A stretch of 64,000 bases of DNA, from contig NZ_RHHQ01000007.1 of the NCBI RefSeq assembly GCF_003710825.1, forward strand, positions 327,903-391,902, written 5' to 3'. Positions 63,221-64,000 of the stretch are shown one piece after another. The notes under the pieces were generated by a model. The model saw only the letters and a program-made list of their open reading frames with translations. It was not told the DNA's origin and made no database searches. The translations under genes and the position numbers were made by a program. Position 1 is the stretch's first letter. Each line of letters starts with the position of its first letter. The DNA is from Brevibacillus fluminis. Its GTDB lineage: Bacteria > Bacillota > Bacilli > Brevibacillales > Brevibacillaceae.

Positions 63221-64000
63221 TCAAACTAAAATTTCATGCCACGCTTTTTGTAACAACTTGACCCCCAGCTCAATGTCCCTCTCACTGGTCCCGCCGAAGC
63301 CCAAATACAATTGAGGATACCGGGGTGTTCGTGGGGTTTCCATCCACATCTGGCTGAAATCATACACCCGCACTCCTTGCTGGGAAGCGAGCTCAAGCAA
63401 CGTCCGCGAACAACGGTCTGTCCGGATGGTCACCAATAGATGCAGCCCTGCGCTATGCCCTGTGATCTCTATCCGTTCCCCGAAATGCAATTGCAATTGC
63501 TCGACAAAACGCTGATGTTTTTTTCGGTAGGCATTGCGCATGCGCCGAATATGCCGGTACCAATGCCCTTGCTCAAAAAAGGCTTGCATCGCCCACTGGT
63601 CGATTCGCGACGGACTGTTCAACAGATACGGCATTCTCTGCATTTTTTCTGCGAGTTCCACGGGTAACACCATATAATTCAACCGCAAGGCAGGGGTAAA
63701 CGCCTTTGAAAATGTGCCGATGTAGATCACCCTCCCATCGCGGTCAATGCCTTGCAAAGAAGAGATAGGCTTGCCGAAATAGCGGAATTCACCGTCATAG
63801 TCATCCTCCAGGACATATGCACGCCTTGCGCGCGCCCATGCGAGCAAACGCTCCCGTTCCGCGTACGGCATTACGGGACCGAGTGGGAATTGGTGAGAGG
63901 GTGTGACATAAACCGCATTTGCATCGCTTTTCTCCAGTTCATCGAGTGAGAGCCCTTTATCCGTGACGGGAATCGGGATTACTTGGAAGCCATTGTGCTT
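63221..64000 (-). CDS. MocR/PdxR-type regulator, aminotransferase-like domain (cut by window edge)
   Basis: 259 residues visible; the N-terminal GntR DNA-binding domain lies beyond the right edge. The visible part is the fold-type-I aminotransferase-like domain: YVTPSHQFPLGPVMP near the edge, LEDDYDGEFRY, and YIGTFSKAFTPALRLNYMVLP with the PLP lysine in TFSK. MocR proteins use PLP as effector; PdxR controls PLP synthesis and others control amino-acid or GABA genes. The target here is unknown. Confidence 0.88.
   Translation of the reverse strand, partial: KHNGFQVIPIPVTDKGLSLDELEKSDANAVYVTPSHQFPLGPVMPYAERERLLAWARARRAYVLEDDYDGEFRYFGKPISSLQGIDRDGRVIYIGTFSKAFTPALRLNYMVLPVELAEKMQRMPYLLNSPSRIDQWAMQAFFEQGHWYRHIRRMRNAYRKKHQRFVEQLQLHFGERIEITGHSAGLHLLVTIRTDRCSRTLLELASQQGVRVYDFSQMWMETPRTPRYPQLYLGFGGTSERDIELGVKLLQKAWHEILV

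Noticed and set aside
1..64000. CRISPR arrays, insertion sequences, prophage, tRNA or rRNA genes
   Set aside because: Reading the window showed no regular spacer-repeat pattern, no transposase or integrase, and no tRNA cloverleaf or rRNA segment.

Overview
The window is a chromosomal segment of an endospore-forming, moderately GC-rich Bacillales bacterium, most like Brevibacillus or a close Paenibacillaceae-type genus. This is inferred from gene order (murI-gerM-rph-rdgB-yfcE, tig-clpP-clpX-lonB-lon-engB, hemA-hemX-hemC-hemD-hemB-hemL-spoVID-ysxE-valS-folC-murC), from strong GGAGG ribosome sites with many GTG/TTG starts, and from sporulation genes (gerM, lonB, spoVID). No rRNA, tRNA, insertion sequence, prophage or CRISPR array was found. 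Both window ends cut through genes.

Region 1 (1-10.7 kb) is catabolic. An operon encodes the lower meta-cleavage pathway: muconic-semialdehyde dehydrogenase (cut at the left edge), oxopentenoate hydratase, acylating acetaldehyde dehydrogenase, hydroxyoxovalerate aldolase, oxalocrotonate decarboxylase and 4-oxalocrotonate tautomerase. It ends at a strong terminator. An old-yellow-enzyme oxidoreductase and a superoxide dismutase with an extra N-terminal domain follow, then a minus-strand kynureninase/amino-acid permease pair divergent from a TetR regulator. Kynureninase beside a meta-cleavage operon suggests tryptophan/kynurenine degradation through 3-hydroxyanthranilate.

Region 2 (10.7-23.6 kb) is housekeeping: a candidate small RNA unit, glutamate racemase, GerM, RNase PH, XTP/dITP pyrophosphatase and a phosphodiesterase, then trigger factor, ClpP, ClpX, LonB (with a good sigma-F promoter), Lon and the EngB GTPase.

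Region 3 (23.6-28.2 kb) separates engB from hemA, which are close together in Bacillus subtilis. It holds a GH84-like glycosidase, a DMT exporter, a small membrane protein and an unusual chemoreceptor.

Region 4 (28.3-37.3 kb) is a tetrapyrrole operon: hemA, hemX, sirC, hemC, a cobA-hemD fusion, hemB, a two-domain siroheme-decarboxylase-like protein (AhbA-AhbB fusion, easily misannotated as an Lrp regulator) and hemL. It carries everything from glutamyl-tRNA to siroheme plus a next step that the usual Firmicute coproporphyrin-dependent heme route does not need.

Region 5 (37.3-44.1 kb) is accessory: a palindromic intergenic stretch, a metallo-beta-lactamase-fold hydrolase divergent from an AsnC regulator, a secreted 5'-nucleotidase, a more AT-rich SDR/TetR pair with three copies of one operator, and a secreted phytase/esterase-like protein.

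Region 6 (44.2-57.7 kb) returns to the hemL-valS neighbourhood: spoVID, two CotS/YsxE-type coat kinases, a small membrane protein, a partner-switching signalling set (SpoIIE-type phosphatase, HATPase anti-sigma-like kinase, STAS antagonist preceded by a sigma-B-like promoter), then T-box-controlled valS, folC and murC. Region 7 (57.8-64 kb) holds a roughly 1770-residue secreted protein with RCC1 propeller repeats between Big2 immunoglobulin-like domains, and the C-terminal part of a MocR-type regulator cut by the right edge.
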